A DNA stretch of 40,582 nucleotides, taken from contig CAZSPL010000008.1 of NCBI GenBank assembly GCA_964608735.1, positions 1 to 40,582 on the forward strand. The letters are read 5' to 3'. The position numbers were made by a program, and so were the translations under genes. Origin of the DNA: CAZSPL01 sp964608735 (GTDB taxonomy: Bacteria; JAJVIF01; JAPKYR01; CAZSPL01). Under the pieces are notes generated by a model that saw only the letters and a program-made list of their open reading frames with translations, ran no database searches and had not been told where the DNA came from. The first letter of the stretch is position 1, and each line of letters begins with the position of its first letter. Below are positions 31,455-39,804 of this stretch, one piece after another.

Positions 31455-32378
31455 TTACAATCCGAACGAATATAAAAATCCCCCAGCGGAATCAAATACA
31501 AGGCACTTCTTCTCGGCGCAGAAAAAATACATCTTCCCGTCTCTAACCTGCACATCGACGGGCGAATAGTAGCGGTCGAAGTCGCCGTCATACGCCTCAT
31601 ACTTGCCGAGCAATCCGCCCGCTGGGTCCACGTGCCACACCGCCCCGGCGAATCCGCCTTTCGAGCCGGGCGTGTCGGTTATGAGCAACGTGCCGTCATC
31701 GAGTACGAAAATATCATTGAATGTTCCCTCACCGCCCCATTTCAATGTCTGCATCGAGGAGACGAGGTCGCCGTTTTCATTGTATGCGTAAAGGTTCCGC
31801 AACGCAGATGGGTCGTCGGAATCGATCGCGACGAAGAGCCTGCCATCGGCGGCGGCCGCCATCGCGGTGATATATTTAAATTCCGTCCCCACCCCTTCAC
31901 CAGATTCGGGTTCGAGAGTGCCCTTGTGGTTTCCCTCGAGGTCATATTTCTCTATGCGGTTATTTCCGTTGGATGCCACGTAGATGAATCCCCGCGCGTC
32001 GATCGCAATCGCCCGCGGACTCCTCAACTGCCCGTATCCCTCCCCCTTCTCGCCGATGGAATATTGATAATCGAAATCCTCGTCGTACACATTCACCGTG
32101 GCTTTCATCCTGTCGAGCACGAAAAGTCGGCCGTCCGGTGTGCCCGCGATATCCCACGGCATGAGCATCGAGCCGGTGCCGATTTCCTTTACATGTGAGC
32201 CCATCAATTTGCCCATATTGTCGACGACGCGCAGCTTGGTCTCATCGTTCGGGGTGATGTAGACGAATCCACCCCCCGGTACCGGCCATGCCGCGAACGG
32301 CTCGTTCCCCTTGGCCGAGATGGGCAATGAAATCGCGAAGAACGCCGCAATGAAAATGGCGAATGCAAAGAACCGCAT
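31455..32378 (-). CDS. Secreted NHL-repeat beta-propeller protein
   Basis: A 307-residue exported protein with a Sec signal peptide (MRFFAFAIFIAAFFAISLP, cleavage probably after ISA). At least four to six propeller blades of the NHL type follow, for example LRSPRAIAIDARGFIYVAS and NGNNRIEKYDLEG. No lipobox Cys is present, so it should be soluble in the periplasm or released. Such propellers usually bind other proteins or sugars, and no enzymatic motif is seen. I use the ATG at 32378, since the upstream TTG would put charged residues before the signal peptide. It has its own region between two intergenic repeats. Confidence 0.78.
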   Translation of the reverse strand: MRFFAFAIFIAAFFAISLPISAKGNEPFAAWPVPGGGFVYITPNDETKLRVVDNMGKLMGSHVKEIGTGSMLMPWDIAGTPDGRLFVLDRMKATVNVYDEDFDYQYSIGEKGEGYGQLRSPRAIAIDARGFIYVASNGNNRIEKYDLEGNHKGTLEPESGEGVGTEFKYITAMAAAADGRLFVAIDSDDPSALRNLYAYNENGDLVSSMQTLKWGGEGTFNDIFVLDDGTLLITDTPGSKGGFAGAVWHVDPAGGLLGKYEAYDGDFDRYYSPVDVQVRDGKMYFFCAEKKCLVFDSAGGFLYSFGL

Positions 32379-32451
32379 GGTTATCACATCCAAATCGGGC
32401 TGAACTGATTCATGTATATCATATCCGATGAGTCACGGCGATGGAAAAGAT

Positions 32452-32525
32452 AGGAACAGTCACCTGTTTCGCACGGGGATACGCGATAACCCGTATTGCC
32501 ATGAGCGAAACACGTGACTGTCTCT
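32452..32525. repeat. Palindromic repeat, GGGACAGTCAC core, copy B
   Basis: The left arm AGGAACAGTCACCTGTTTC (32452-32470, continuing GC) and the right arm 32505-32525 are reverse complements except for two or three positions. An inner hairpin ACGGG (32473-32477) with CCCGT (32490-32494) lies between them. A-rich runs (GAAAAAG type) flank both ends, as at the left of copy A. It begins right after the dnaN stop and could double as its transcription stop. Confidence 0.75.
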
Positions 32526-32532
32526 GCTTTTT

Positions 32533-33660
32533 CTACTCCGTCATCCTGACGGGCATTATCACGTATGTATATCCGGCCAGCTCCGGTACCTGGAGCACTC
32601 CCGGGTCGAGGCTTCCGGAAAACTTCAGCTGGACCTTGTCCTCGTCGATGTTGTTGAGCGGGTCGAGGAGGAACGTGTAGTTGAATGCCACGTTCATCTC
32701 GTCATCCCCTTCCTTCTCCACCGGGAGCTTCTCATATGCCGACCCGACATTCTCCACGCTCGATGACACGCTCAGCTCGTTTTTCTTTGTCGAAAGGATT
32801 GCCATGTCGCGTCCTTCGCGAAGTTTGGCCATGATGGCGACACCTTTCAGCGAGCGGATAAGCGCCTTCTTGTCGATCGCGATGCTGCCCTTGAAACTGG
32901 CCGGCACCACCTTGCGGTAATCGGGGAAGCTGACATCCATCAGGTGACAGATGACCTCAACGTCGTCGAATGTAAAACTCGCCAGGGCCGTCGAAATGTT
33001 CAGCTCGATGTCCCCCTCGAAGTCGCTGGACAGGATGCGGTTAAGGTCGACCATTATCTCGGCGGGGACCAGCGCGCGTATGTCCTTCTTGGCTTTCCTC
33101 GGGGATGTCATATCGGCTTCGATCAAGGCGAGCCTGCGGCCGTCGGTCGCGACTATGCTCATCTTCTTGCCGACGAATTCCATCAGAATGCCGCTGGTGA
33201 ATGTCTTGGACATCTCGAGCGACGAGGCGAATATCGTCTTGCGAAGGTAGTCGTTGAATGTCTGTATCGGCAACCGTATCTGTTCGTCACGGTCGGTGAA
33301 CTCCGGCAGGTTGGGATAATCTTCGCCCGGACGTCCCGCGAGCTTATAGGTGGATGACGGGGTCTTGATGACGACCTGCCCGGAATCCTTGAACTCCAGG
33401 TCGAATTCCTCCTCTGCGAGGTTCGATACGATTTCCTGCAGCATCTTCGCGGGCACTGCCACCTGGCCTGGGTCGCTGATCTCTGCGTCGACGCGGCACC
33501 GTATCCCGGCTTCCATGTTGTAGCCGGTAAGCTCCAGCTTGTTGTCCGTCGCGGTAATCAGGATGTTCGCCAGTATGGGCAGCGTGGGTTTAGTCGCGAT
33601 TGCCCTGATGACGATGTTCAAAGTTCTCAGGAAGTCTTTGCCGTGGCATCGAATTTTCAT
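32533..33660 (-). CDS. dnaN: DNA polymerase III subunit beta (sliding clamp)
   Basis: A 375-residue protein of normal length for the bacterial clamp. The three-domain pattern is clear. It starts MKIRCHGKDFLRTLNIVIRA, has FTSGILMEFVGKKMSIVATD with DGRRLA in domain two, FPDYRKVVP before domain three and the C-terminal VIMPVRM. It forms the dimeric ring that tethers DNA polymerase. dnaA, recF and gyrB are not adjacent, so the usual dnaA-dnaN order is broken. The ATG has no strong ribosome binding site in the first 15 bases. Confidence 0.96.
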   Translation of the reverse strand: MKIRCHGKDFLRTLNIVIRAIATKPTLPILANILITATDNKLELTGYNMEAGIRCRVDAEISDPGQVAVPAKMLQEIVSNLAEEEFDLEFKDSGQVVIKTPSSTYKLAGRPGEDYPNLPEFTDRDEQIRLPIQTFNDYLRKTIFASSLEMSKTFTSGILMEFVGKKMSIVATDGRRLALIEADMTSPRKAKKDIRALVPAEIMVDLNRILSSDFEGDIELNISTALASFTFDDVEVICHLMDVSFPDYRKVVPASFKGSIAIDKKALIRSLKGVAIMAKLREGRDMAILSTKKNELSVSSSVENVGSAYEKLPVEKEGDDEMNVAFNYTFLLDPLNNIDEDKVQLKFSGSLDPGVLQVPELAGYTYVIMPVRMTE

Positions 33661-33816
33661 TTTTTTCTCGCATTACGACCGGGACGGCCCGGGGAATTAA
33701 ACGGTGAAACTATGTGTAATCGAAATAGAAATACACCACACTCCGCCGCCGAACCGGCTGCGGAGAAATACTCCGGTAGAGAATATCCCACAGAGGGCAC
33801 TCCCCCCCGTCGGGTA

Positions 33817-33845
33817 ATATTAACCTAAATTTATTTATACGTAAA
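33817..33845 (-). promoter_or_regulatory. Candidate dnaN promoter
   Basis: TTTACG (33840-33845), a 17-base spacer and TAATAT (33817-33822) on the minus strand, in an AT-rich stretch about 155 bases before dnaN. The 317-base gap 33661-33977 also holds a small CGGAG/CTCCG hairpin and the promoter of the next gene. I see no cluster of DnaA boxes in it. Confidence 0.4.
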
Positions 33846-33918
33846 GGGCATCTAAATAGTCTTAGAAAGGGCGGTGTTCTCCAGAGGTAAAAAGGATATT
33901 TTCCGTTGCTGGTATTAT

Positions 33919-33946
33919 TTGCTGGCTGACGAGCTTATCTTATAGT
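33919..33946 (+). promoter_or_regulatory. Candidate promoter of the TolB-like lipoprotein gene
   Basis: TTGCTG (33919-33924), a 16-base spacer and TATAGT (33941-33946), 31 bases before the start codon, which is preceded by AGGAGG. Confidence 0.45.
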
Positions 33947-33977
33947 AAAATATCCGCACTATTCAGGAGGGACGGTT

Positions 33978-35036
33978 ATGGTCAATCGAATCTTGCCTCT
34001 GATTATCCTCATCGCGATTATTGCCGCCATCATGGGATGCAGCGGCGTGCAACCGCAGGCACCCGATTTCAACGGCGACACGGGCATCCTCGACAGGATT
34101 GCATCGGGGAGCCAGTTCAGCCTTATCGCGTTCGCAAGGCAGATGGGAGTCTACCCCGAGCCGAACCGCGATATTTTCGTGATGACTCCCAACGGAGCCA
34201 AGGTAGAGCAGGTTACTAAAAGCCCCTATGACGACGACGACCCGGCGTTCTCGCACAACGGGCGCGCGATAGCGTTCGTATCAAACCGCTCGTCCGGTGC
34301 GCCCTACGGAGCCCACGATATCTTCACCGTTACGCTCAGCGGCGGCGTCAAACAGATGACGGATCAAGCGTGGGAATTCGAATCGTCATCCCCGGACTAT
34401 GGCCCCGGCTTCATCATCGCCGCGCAACTCAATACCCTTATCGGCGCGCCGTTCGATGTCGTACGGGTGACCGCCCTTGACCCCTGGGCGGGAGCATGGC
34501 AGATATTCGTCGATACTAAGCAGGTCGCGAGTTACACGCCGTGTATCAGCTACGACGGACAGACACTCATCTTCGCGGCTCGGCCGATGGGCCCGGGATA
34601 CGCTGGAAGCATCGAGCTCTACATGCTCAAGAAAGGATGGGCGGATCCCATTCAGTTGACCGCTTTCGGCGGCGAGGACATAGAGGACTGGGTATACACC
34701 ACAAACCCGTCATTTTCATTCGACGGAACGAAGGTTGCGTTCCAGACGACCCTTTGGGACGGCAATACCGAAATCGCTTATCTGGTTCTCGATGACAGCC
34801 AGACATATCCGCTGGGACCGGAAGACATAGTGCGTGTAACCGAGGATCCCGCGTCGGATATGCAGCCATCATGGGGCCCGGACGGCGTTAGGATTGCGTT
34901 CGTCACCGACCGTAACGGCAATTTCGAGCTGTATACCATTGCAGACCCGATGGCTCCACCGCCGGATCCGGCGATAGTAAGGCTGACTTGGACCGACCAG
35001 GATGAATCGAATCCCGATTGGTCGAATTATTATTAA
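33978..35036 (+). CDS. TolB-like WD40-type beta-propeller lipoprotein
   Basis: A 352-residue lipoprotein with lipobox AIMGC (C21). The mature part has TolB/PD40 propeller blades: DDDPAFSHNGRAIAFVSNRS, NPSFSFDGTKVAFQT and QPSWGPDGVRIAFVTDRNG. It lacks the TolB N-terminal domain and no tol/pal genes are nearby, so it is not TolB itself. It is probably a surface or periplasmic binding protein. AGGAGGGACGGTT leads to the ATG, and a strong terminator follows the stop. Confidence 0.83.
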   Translation: MVNRILPLIILIAIIAAIMGCSGVQPQAPDFNGDTGILDRIASGSQFSLIAFARQMGVYPEPNRDIFVMTPNGAKVEQVTKSPYDDDDPAFSHNGRAIAFVSNRSSGAPYGAHDIFTVTLSGGVKQMTDQAWEFESSSPDYGPGFIIAAQLNTLIGAPFDVVRVTALDPWAGAWQIFVDTKQVASYTPCISYDGQTLIFAARPMGPGYAGSIELYMLKKGWADPIQLTAFGGEDIEDWVYTTNPSFSFDGTKVAFQTTLWDGNTEIAYLVLDDSQTYPLGPEDIVRVTEDPASDMQPSWGPDGVRIAFVTDRNGNFELYTIADPMAPPPDPAIVRLTWTDQDESNPDWSNYY

Positions 35037-35057
35037 TACCCGATTTAGTTTAACAAC

Positions 35058-35090
35058 AAACCGCGGATATCCATCCGTGGTTTTTTTTGT
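35058..35090 (+). terminator. Rho-independent terminator
   Basis: An 11-bp stem (AAACCGCGGAT at 35058-35068 with ATCCGTGGTTT at 35073-35083, one G-U pair, 4-base loop) runs into eight T residues. It ends the TolB-like lipoprotein transcript. Confidence 0.92.
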
Positions 35091-35119
35091 TTAGAATTTC
35101 GCTCCACCGGAAGCGATAG

Positions 35120-36109
35120 CTAAAACTGATAGTTTGTCCCGGTTCCCTCAGCCAGCGCCTTTTCATAAACCGCCCGCGCGGTGCTCATGTCCTGGATTGC
35201 AAGGCCGACCGATTTGAACAGGGTTATCTCTTTATCATCTTCACGCCCGGATATCTTACCGATGATGATTTCCCCGAGGTTTCCCCGTACGTTATCCCAG
35301 TCGAATTTACCTTCCCCTGCGGGGATGATGAAATCCCCCGCCTCGGCCCGGCATGCGGCGACCGAGTCGCAGATTATCTGCGCTTTGCATACAGTACCTT
35401 CATCGCATTCCCGCATATGCGGCGCGTGCGACCCGACCCCGTTTATATGCGTTCCCGGTTTGAACCAGTCGACATCGACGATCGGATCCCTCGAGCTTGT
35501 TGCGAGGGTGACCACATCGGCCTCGGATGCCGCCTTTTTGGGGTCGTCGGCGATTACGATCTCCACCCCGGTGGCGGCTTCGAGACGCTGCGCGAAATCG
35601 AGCTTCTTGTCCATGTCATCGAGGGAGTATGCGTAGATCTTTTCGAAATTTCTCGCGACGCTCATCGCGAGCACCTGCGTGTATGCCTGCACGCCGGTGC
35701 CGAAAATAAGCCCCACCTTCGTGTCATCCTTCGCCATGTATTTCGTCGCCACGCCGCTCACCGCGCCGGTACGCATCGCCGTGATGAATCCGCCGTCCAT
35801 CACCGAAACCGGGTAGCCGGTACTCTCATCGAGAAGGATGATCGTCCCGAGCACGTTCGGAAGCTGGTGCTTGGCGAGGTTGTCCTTGTACACCGTCACC
35901 ACTTTCGCGCCGAGAGCGCCCATGCCCTTGATGTACGCCGGCATGAACAGCGCGAGTCCGCCATATTCCGGCACGCCGATGGGCGTACGCTGCGGCATCT
36001 CCACATTTCCCGCGGCGAGTTCGCCGAATGCCTTCTCGGTGGCATCCATGCAGTCTTCCATGGTCAGGAGTTTCTCGATATCGTTCCTGTTTAACAGCAC
36101 TGTATGCAT
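35120..36109 (-). CDS. Ornithine cyclodeaminase / mu-crystallin family protein
   Basis: A 329-residue NAD(P)-dependent enzyme of the usual family length. Visible are the N-terminal MEDCMDATEKAFGEL, the substrate region GALGAKVVTVYKDN, TAMRTGAVSGVATKYMA, the nucleotide motif GLIFGTGVQAYTQVLAM and the late GTHINGVGSHAPHMRE. Members act as ornithine cyclodeaminase, alanine dehydrogenase or imine reductases such as ketimine and pyrroline-2-carboxylate reductases. Sequence alone does not decide. The ATG at 36109 has GGAGG seven bases upstream, and a good promoter precedes it. It appears to be a single-gene unit. Confidence 0.88.
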   Translation of the reverse strand: MHTVLLNRNDIEKLLTMEDCMDATEKAFGELAAGNVEMPQRTPIGVPEYGGLALFMPAYIKGMGALGAKVVTVYKDNLAKHQLPNVLGTIILLDESTGYPVSVMDGGFITAMRTGAVSGVATKYMAKDDTKVGLIFGTGVQAYTQVLAMSVARNFEKIYAYSLDDMDKKLDFAQRLEAATGVEIVIADDPKKAASEADVVTLATSSRDPIVDVDWFKPGTHINGVGSHAPHMRECDEGTVCKAQIICDSVAACRAEAGDFIIPAGEGKFDWDNVRGNLGEIIIGKISGREDDKEITLFKSVGLAIQDMSTARAVYEKALAEGTGTNYQF

Positions 36110-36154
36110 TACGTCGCCTCCGGTGAGATTCAAGTTTTTTTTGACGGCGCTGGA

Positions 36155-36183
36155 ATTATATAGAAGCACGTTACGGGTGGCAA
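36155..36183 (-). promoter_or_regulatory. Promoter of the ornithine cyclodeaminase-family gene
   Basis: TTGCCA (36178-36183), exactly 17 bases, then a perfect TATAAT (36155-36160) on the minus strand, about 45 bases before the start codon, in the gap after cdsA. Confidence 0.75.
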
Positions 36184-36194
36184 ATCGCGCGGTA

Positions 36195-37163
36195 TCATCC
36201 GGCACGGTATTGCAGGAATGCCGAGATGATGAAATATGTCGCCGGTATACAGAACAGCAGGCCGTCAATCTTATCGAACACCCCCCCGTGGCCGGGGATG
36301 AGCTTCGAGGAATCCTTCACCGCCATCTCTCGCTTCAGGGCCGAGGCGCACAGGTCTCCCACCTGGCACAGGAAACCGAGTATCATACCGAGCGCGAAGA
36401 GGTATGGATAAGACAAGGGCTCGGGGACGACACCGGCATACGCCCCGAGGAGGACGAGCGATGTCCCGCTGCCTATCATCCCGCCGATGAGACCCTCAAC
36501 CGATTTCCGCGGGCTTACGGCGGGATTCAGTTTTATCTTCCCCCACAGCACCCCCGAGAAATACGCGCTGGTGTCGTAGCCCCATGCCGCCACTACCGGC
36601 AGGATAGAGAGGAACGCGAAGCCATGTGGATTCAGGTCATTCCGCGTAAGCATGGGGTAGGTCCCGGCATATGCCTCTCCGAGATTCCACAGCTTGAGAA
36701 TGAAGCTGAGCAGTCCGGCGATATAGAGCGAGCCCAGAAGCGTTATCGCGAGCTCGTAGAGGAAATTAGCTTTCTCGCGGGTGAATCGTCCCATCTGGTA
36801 GACAAGCGCCGAGAAGATGAAAAGCACGAGGAGAAGCTCGATGTAAGTATATTGCTGGTAGTATGTGAATATCAGCAGGAAGGTCGCGAAGATGTAGCCT
36901 AAGCGTCGCAGCGGGAAAATGGTGCGGGGCTTGTCGCACCGGGTAATGCGGAAGAATTCCCTGAGGGCGAGGATTGATGTGATTATCGTGGCGATGAGAA
37001 TCAGGAAACCGGAGTATGCCGCCACGCCGATGCATATCGCCCCCGCGGCGATGCCGTAGAACAACCTGCGCCCGATGCCGGGCAGCGGGAATTCACGGGC
37101 TGTGCTCGCATCGCCGGCGCTGCCGGGTATCGTTCTTTCAGATGTGTCGTCAAGCTTATTCAT
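36195..37163 (-). CDS. cdsA: Phosphatidate cytidylyltransferase
   Basis: A 322-residue membrane enzyme with about eight helices that makes CDP-diacylglycerol from phosphatidate and CTP. The C-terminal signature ALKREMAVKDSSKLIPGHGG with the following DKIDG is intact, as is the DTSAYFSG motif and the SPRKSVEGLIGG motif. A 30-residue hydrophilic N-terminal extension precedes the first helix. The usual partners uppS, dxr and rseP are absent here. The ATG lacks a strong ribosome binding site. Confidence 0.95.
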   Translation of the reverse strand: MNKLDDTSERTIPGSAGDASTAREFPLPGIGRRLFYGIAAGAICIGVAAYSGFLILIATIITSILALREFFRITRCDKPRTIFPLRRLGYIFATFLLIFTYYQQYTYIELLLVLFIFSALVYQMGRFTREKANFLYELAITLLGSLYIAGLLSFILKLWNLGEAYAGTYPMLTRNDLNPHGFAFLSILPVVAAWGYDTSAYFSGVLWGKIKLNPAVSPRKSVEGLIGGMIGSGTSLVLLGAYAGVVPEPLSYPYLFALGMILGFLCQVGDLCASALKREMAVKDSSKLIPGHGGVFDKIDGLLFCIPATYFIISAFLQYRAG

Positions 37164-37185
37164 TGGGGCCGGCCCTGCCGCGACA

Positions 37186-37215
37186 ATCTTATCATTAAGT
37201 TTGGCGGTTGGGCAA
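37186..37215 (-). promoter_or_regulatory. Candidate cdsA promoter
   Basis: TTGCCC (37210-37215), an 18-base spacer and TAAGAT (37186-37191) on the minus strand, 22 bases before the start codon. Confidence 0.45.
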
Positions 37216-37382
37216 TCGGCTGCCTGCAGGGCGTAAAAACAAAAAATCCCCGCTTAAGCCCGGCGGCGCATTGCCGAAGAATAGTATTACGGTCCTATAA
37301 AAGGATTTTGAGCCCGATTAAAGTACTTTTGCCAGGAACCGCTTAAATAGCGGGTTTTAGGGCAATATCAGGGCTTTAAATA

Positions 37383-37411
37383 TTGTGGCGCGATATAGGA
37401 TGTGATATTAT
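37383..37411 (+). promoter_or_regulatory. Candidate promoter of the 100-residue protein gene
   Basis: TTGTGG (37383-37388), 17 bases, TATTAT (37406-37411). The predicted start site, near 37418, coincides with the left arm of an inverted repeat. The remaining part of the 37164-37531 gap (about 37216-37382) holds a small CCGCT/AGCGG hairpin near 37340 and no gene that I can see. Confidence 0.45.
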
Positions 37412-37416
37412 TATAG

Positions 37417-37449
37417 TAGAAAATAGCAGGACGGATGGGCTATTTTCTA
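37417..37449. promoter_or_regulatory. Perfect 11-bp inverted repeat at the predicted transcript start
   Basis: TAGAAAATAGC (37417-37427) and GCTATTTTCTA (37439-37449) are exact reverse complements separated by 11 bases. They lie directly after the candidate -10 box. This may be an operator for a dimeric repressor, or a stabilising hairpin at the very 5' end of the mRNA. Confidence 0.6.
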
Positions 37450-37531
37450 TCATAGGATGCTAAAACGGTATCCAAAAATTTGAAACGGGGAAAAAGTTGA
37501 AAGGGCAGCCTCCTGGTTCGGAGGTAACGTT

Positions 37532-37834
37532 ATGATCAGGGTCACGGAATTAGCAGTAGAAAAAGTCAGCGAAGAACTCATCCGCTGCAAGTACGACCTT
37601 AAGAGCCTCTTCAAGCTCATCGAGGAAGAGAACCCGCGTATTGCCGAATACATCCAGTGCCAGGCCAACAAGTCGAAATCGAGCATGGAGATAATCGGAA
37701 CCGGCGTGGTTGTCTATCTTCTGATCAAGGCCGAGTACGGTCTTGGGAACAACGAGGGTGTCGACGGTGAAACCAACTGGGACGCCCTGCTGAACGTTAT
37801 CGCCGAGCTTGATGAGGATGACCTGGATTCCTGA
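37532..37834 (+). CDS. Hypothetical protein, 100 residues
   Basis: A small soluble, mostly helical protein that I do not recognise. The N-terminal half is charged (EKVSEELIRCKYDLKSLFKL), with Cys residues at 19 and 43. A hydrophobic stretch (EIIGTGVVVYLLIKAEYG) sits in the middle, and the C-terminus is acidic (AELDEDDLDS). GGAGG lies seven bases before the ATG. The codon pattern resembles its neighbours. A promoter, an inverted repeat at the transcript start and a terminator make it a single-gene unit that is probably well expressed and regulated. Confidence 0.75.
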   Translation: MIRVTELAVEKVSEELIRCKYDLKSLFKLIEEENPRIAEYIQCQANKSKSSMEIIGTGVVVYLLIKAEYGLGNNEGVDGETNWDALLNVIAELDEDDLDS

Positions 37835-37876
37835 GAATCCATTCACCGGGCGATTTAGTAAATCTCCTCCTTAATG

Positions 37877-37906
37877 GGACCTGCCTGAAAGGTGGGTCCT
37901 CTTTAT
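37877..37906 (+). terminator. Terminator of the 100-residue protein gene
   Basis: A 10-bp stem (37877-37886 with 37890-37899, including two G-U pairs, 3-base loop) is followed by TCTTTATT. It lies in the short gap before the convergent HDOD gene, whose stop it touches. Confidence 0.75.
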
Positions 37907-38844
37907 TCCCACGATGCGAGCATATTGGTGTTTTCCACGACACGCCTTATATCGGCGGGCGCGATGAGGTCGGCGATTTCCTTCGCCGATAATTCGAGGT
38001 ACCAGCAGATGTCCTCCGGCACGAATCCATGCGCCCACTGGCCATCGAGGCCGATGCCGTGAGAACGCGCGATGAATTCCGCCAGCTTCAGGCATGCCGC
38101 GGTGCGTATGTCGGGGGCGAGCGCCGGATGTTCCTGGGCGGCGATGAGCCCCCAGAGACGTTCGGGAAAATTCCATGAATGAAACAGCGCGGCCCCCGCG
38201 ATGGGATGCGTCAGCCCGAATGTTTTCAATTCGAGTTCGACAAGGTCCCCCTTCAAATCGCCGGCGGCTCTTACGACATGGGCGAAGCGGTCCCTGAACG
38301 CCGCGCCCATAACCAGCTTGCCGGCGTCATGCAGAAGCCCCCCCGAGATAAGGGTCGTCCCGTCGATATCCTTCAAACGCTCGGCGAGGATTGCCCCTAT
38401 CTGGCTTACCGCCGATGAATGCCGCCATAACTGGCCGAGGGGAATCGTGGGAGGAAGCATCACCGGCTTGAGCTCATCGTACACCCTCATCCCGAGGATC
38501 AACCCGCGGATGTTGGCATAGCCAAGAAGCGTTATCGCGCGTTTCAGGCTTGTGACCTTTCCGCGCAAACCCACATAGCTCGAATTTACGACTTTCAATA
38601 TCTTTGCCGCGACGGCCGGATTCCGCTGCGCGACCGCTGCCACCATGCGCGCGTCGGACCGCTGGTTCGACAGCACCGCGATGAGGGAATTAAGGTTGGC
38701 GGGAAGCTCGCTGAATTCGAACAGCGTGTTGCGCATCGCCCTGCCTTCGGGCTTGTCGAGCGCCGTGGAACTGAACATAACGCCCTTGTAAACAGCCTCG
38801 AAGACCGTCTCGATTCCTTTATCTGTTTCTACATGCGGCGGCAA
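37903..38844 (-). CDS. HDOD-domain protein (second of a tandem pair)
   Basis: A 313-residue cytoplasmic protein. The HDOD core covers about residues 40-240 and shows ILKVVNSSYVGLRGKVTSL, AITLLGYANIRGLILG and GGLLHDAGKLVMG. HDOD proteins are signalling or scaffold relatives of HD phosphohydrolases, and most lack full metal ligands. No effector or receiver domain is attached. It follows a paralog by 12 bases and shares with it the LPPTIPLGQLWRHS-like motif and a C-terminal W-E. The start is a TTG at 38844 with GGTGGG upstream, inside the gap. No in-frame ATG occurs for about 20 codons. Confidence 0.85.
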   Translation of the reverse strand: MPPHVETDKGIETVFEAVYKGVMFSSTALDKPEGRAMRNTLFEFSELPANLNSLIAVLSNQRSDARMVAAVAQRNPAVAAKILKVVNSSYVGLRGKVTSLKRAITLLGYANIRGLILGMRVYDELKPVMLPPTIPLGQLWRHSSAVSQIGAILAERLKDIDGTTLISGGLLHDAGKLVMGAAFRDRFAHVVRAAGDLKGDLVELELKTFGLTHPIAGAALFHSWNFPERLWGLIAAQEHPALAPDIRTAACLKLAEFIARSHGIGLDGQWAHGFVPEDICWYLELSAKEIADLIAPADIRRVVENTNMLASWE

Positions 38845-38856
38845 TACATCCCACCC

Positions 38857-39804
38857 TTATTCCCATTCAGCCATTCGCCGGCAGTTTTGCTTTATTTCAT
38901 CCATCTTCAAATTATCCACGAGACGCGGTGCCTTCTCGACCGGCACGCCGAGTGTCTTCGCGGCGTGCTCTATAACCGAACTCTTCGGGTGCTCGCCGTC
39001 GGATCCGAGTTCGTATGTCCTGGCGATGAATTCGGCAAGTTCGATAGCGGCGGCCGCTTTGCGATCGGGAGCGATACTCGTGTGAGCCTGGTACATCAAC
39101 ATATTCCATAACCGGTCGGGAAGATTCCATCGCTTGCCAAGCGCGCCGGAAAGAATTGGATGCGCGACGCCGATTATCTCCAGCTCCGCGTTGATGAGCG
39201 TATCCCCATTCTCCGCCGCGATCTTCAGGCAGGTGGCGAATTTCTCGGGATTGATCGACGCGAGCACAAGTTTCCCGGTATCGTGAAGCAGCCCCGCTGC
39301 CTTGAGCGCCGCGCTGTCCATGTTGCTGACATTATCCGCGATAGCCTCGGCTATCTCGCTGACGGCAAATGAATGCTGCCACAGCATCCCGAGGGGGAGC
39401 GACGGCGGAAGCTTGTGATGCTTGTGCTTCATGAACGCGCTCGACCCCTGGAGAAGGGAGCTTATGTTCTTCGGACCGAGTACTTTCGATGCCCGCTTGA
39501 GATTGCCGACCCTTCCGCGCAACGCCGCGAAACTCGTGTTTACCAGCCTCAGCACTCTTGCCGCGAGCGCGGGATTCAGCTCCACGAGGTCCATCACCAC
39601 GCGAGGATCGCTTATGCCGTTATCCCGGTTGCCGACGAGTTTATCGATGTTCGGCGGCAGGTCGTTGTGCTCGGCGAGGGAATTATTGACGATGCCCGCG
39701 AGGCGAGGGTCGGTGTCGAAGTGGCGCGAATGATACAGCACACCGTTTAGTTTCGGTGAAGCTACTTCTTCAAGGCCCGTGCCCAAGATTATACTGGACT
39801 GCAT
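38857..39804 (-). CDS. HDOD-domain protein (first of a tandem pair)
   Basis: A 315-residue paralog of the next gene, with VLRLVNTSFAALRGRVGNL, LPPSLPLGMLWQHSFAVSEI and AAGLLHDTGKLVLA. The start used is the ATG at 39804 (MQSSIIL), which has GGGAG eight bases upstream. An ATG at 39843 would add 13 residues but has no ribosome binding site. The two genes form one transcription unit, and their products may act together. The process they control is not indicated by the neighbours. Confidence 0.85.
   Translation of the reverse strand: MQSSIILGTGLEEVASPKLNGVLYHSRHFDTDPRLAGIVNNSLAEHNDLPPNIDKLVGNRDNGISDPRVVMDLVELNPALAARVLRLVNTSFAALRGRVGNLKRASKVLGPKNISSLLQGSSAFMKHKHHKLPPSLPLGMLWQHSFAVSEIAEAIADNVSNMDSAALKAAGLLHDTGKLVLASINPEKFATCLKIAAENGDTLINAELEIIGVAHPILSGALGKRWNLPDRLWNMLMYQAHTSIAPDRKAAAAIELAEFIARTYELGSDGEHPKSSVIEHAAKTLGVPVEKAPRLVDNLKMDEIKQNCRRMAEWE

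Noticed and set aside
33661..33977. Replication origin next to dnaN
   Set aside because: AT-rich stretches exist, but I found no repeated DnaA boxes.
33978..35036. TolB of the Tol-Pal system
   Set aside because: It is a lipoprotein without the TolB N-terminal domain and has no tol or pal neighbours.
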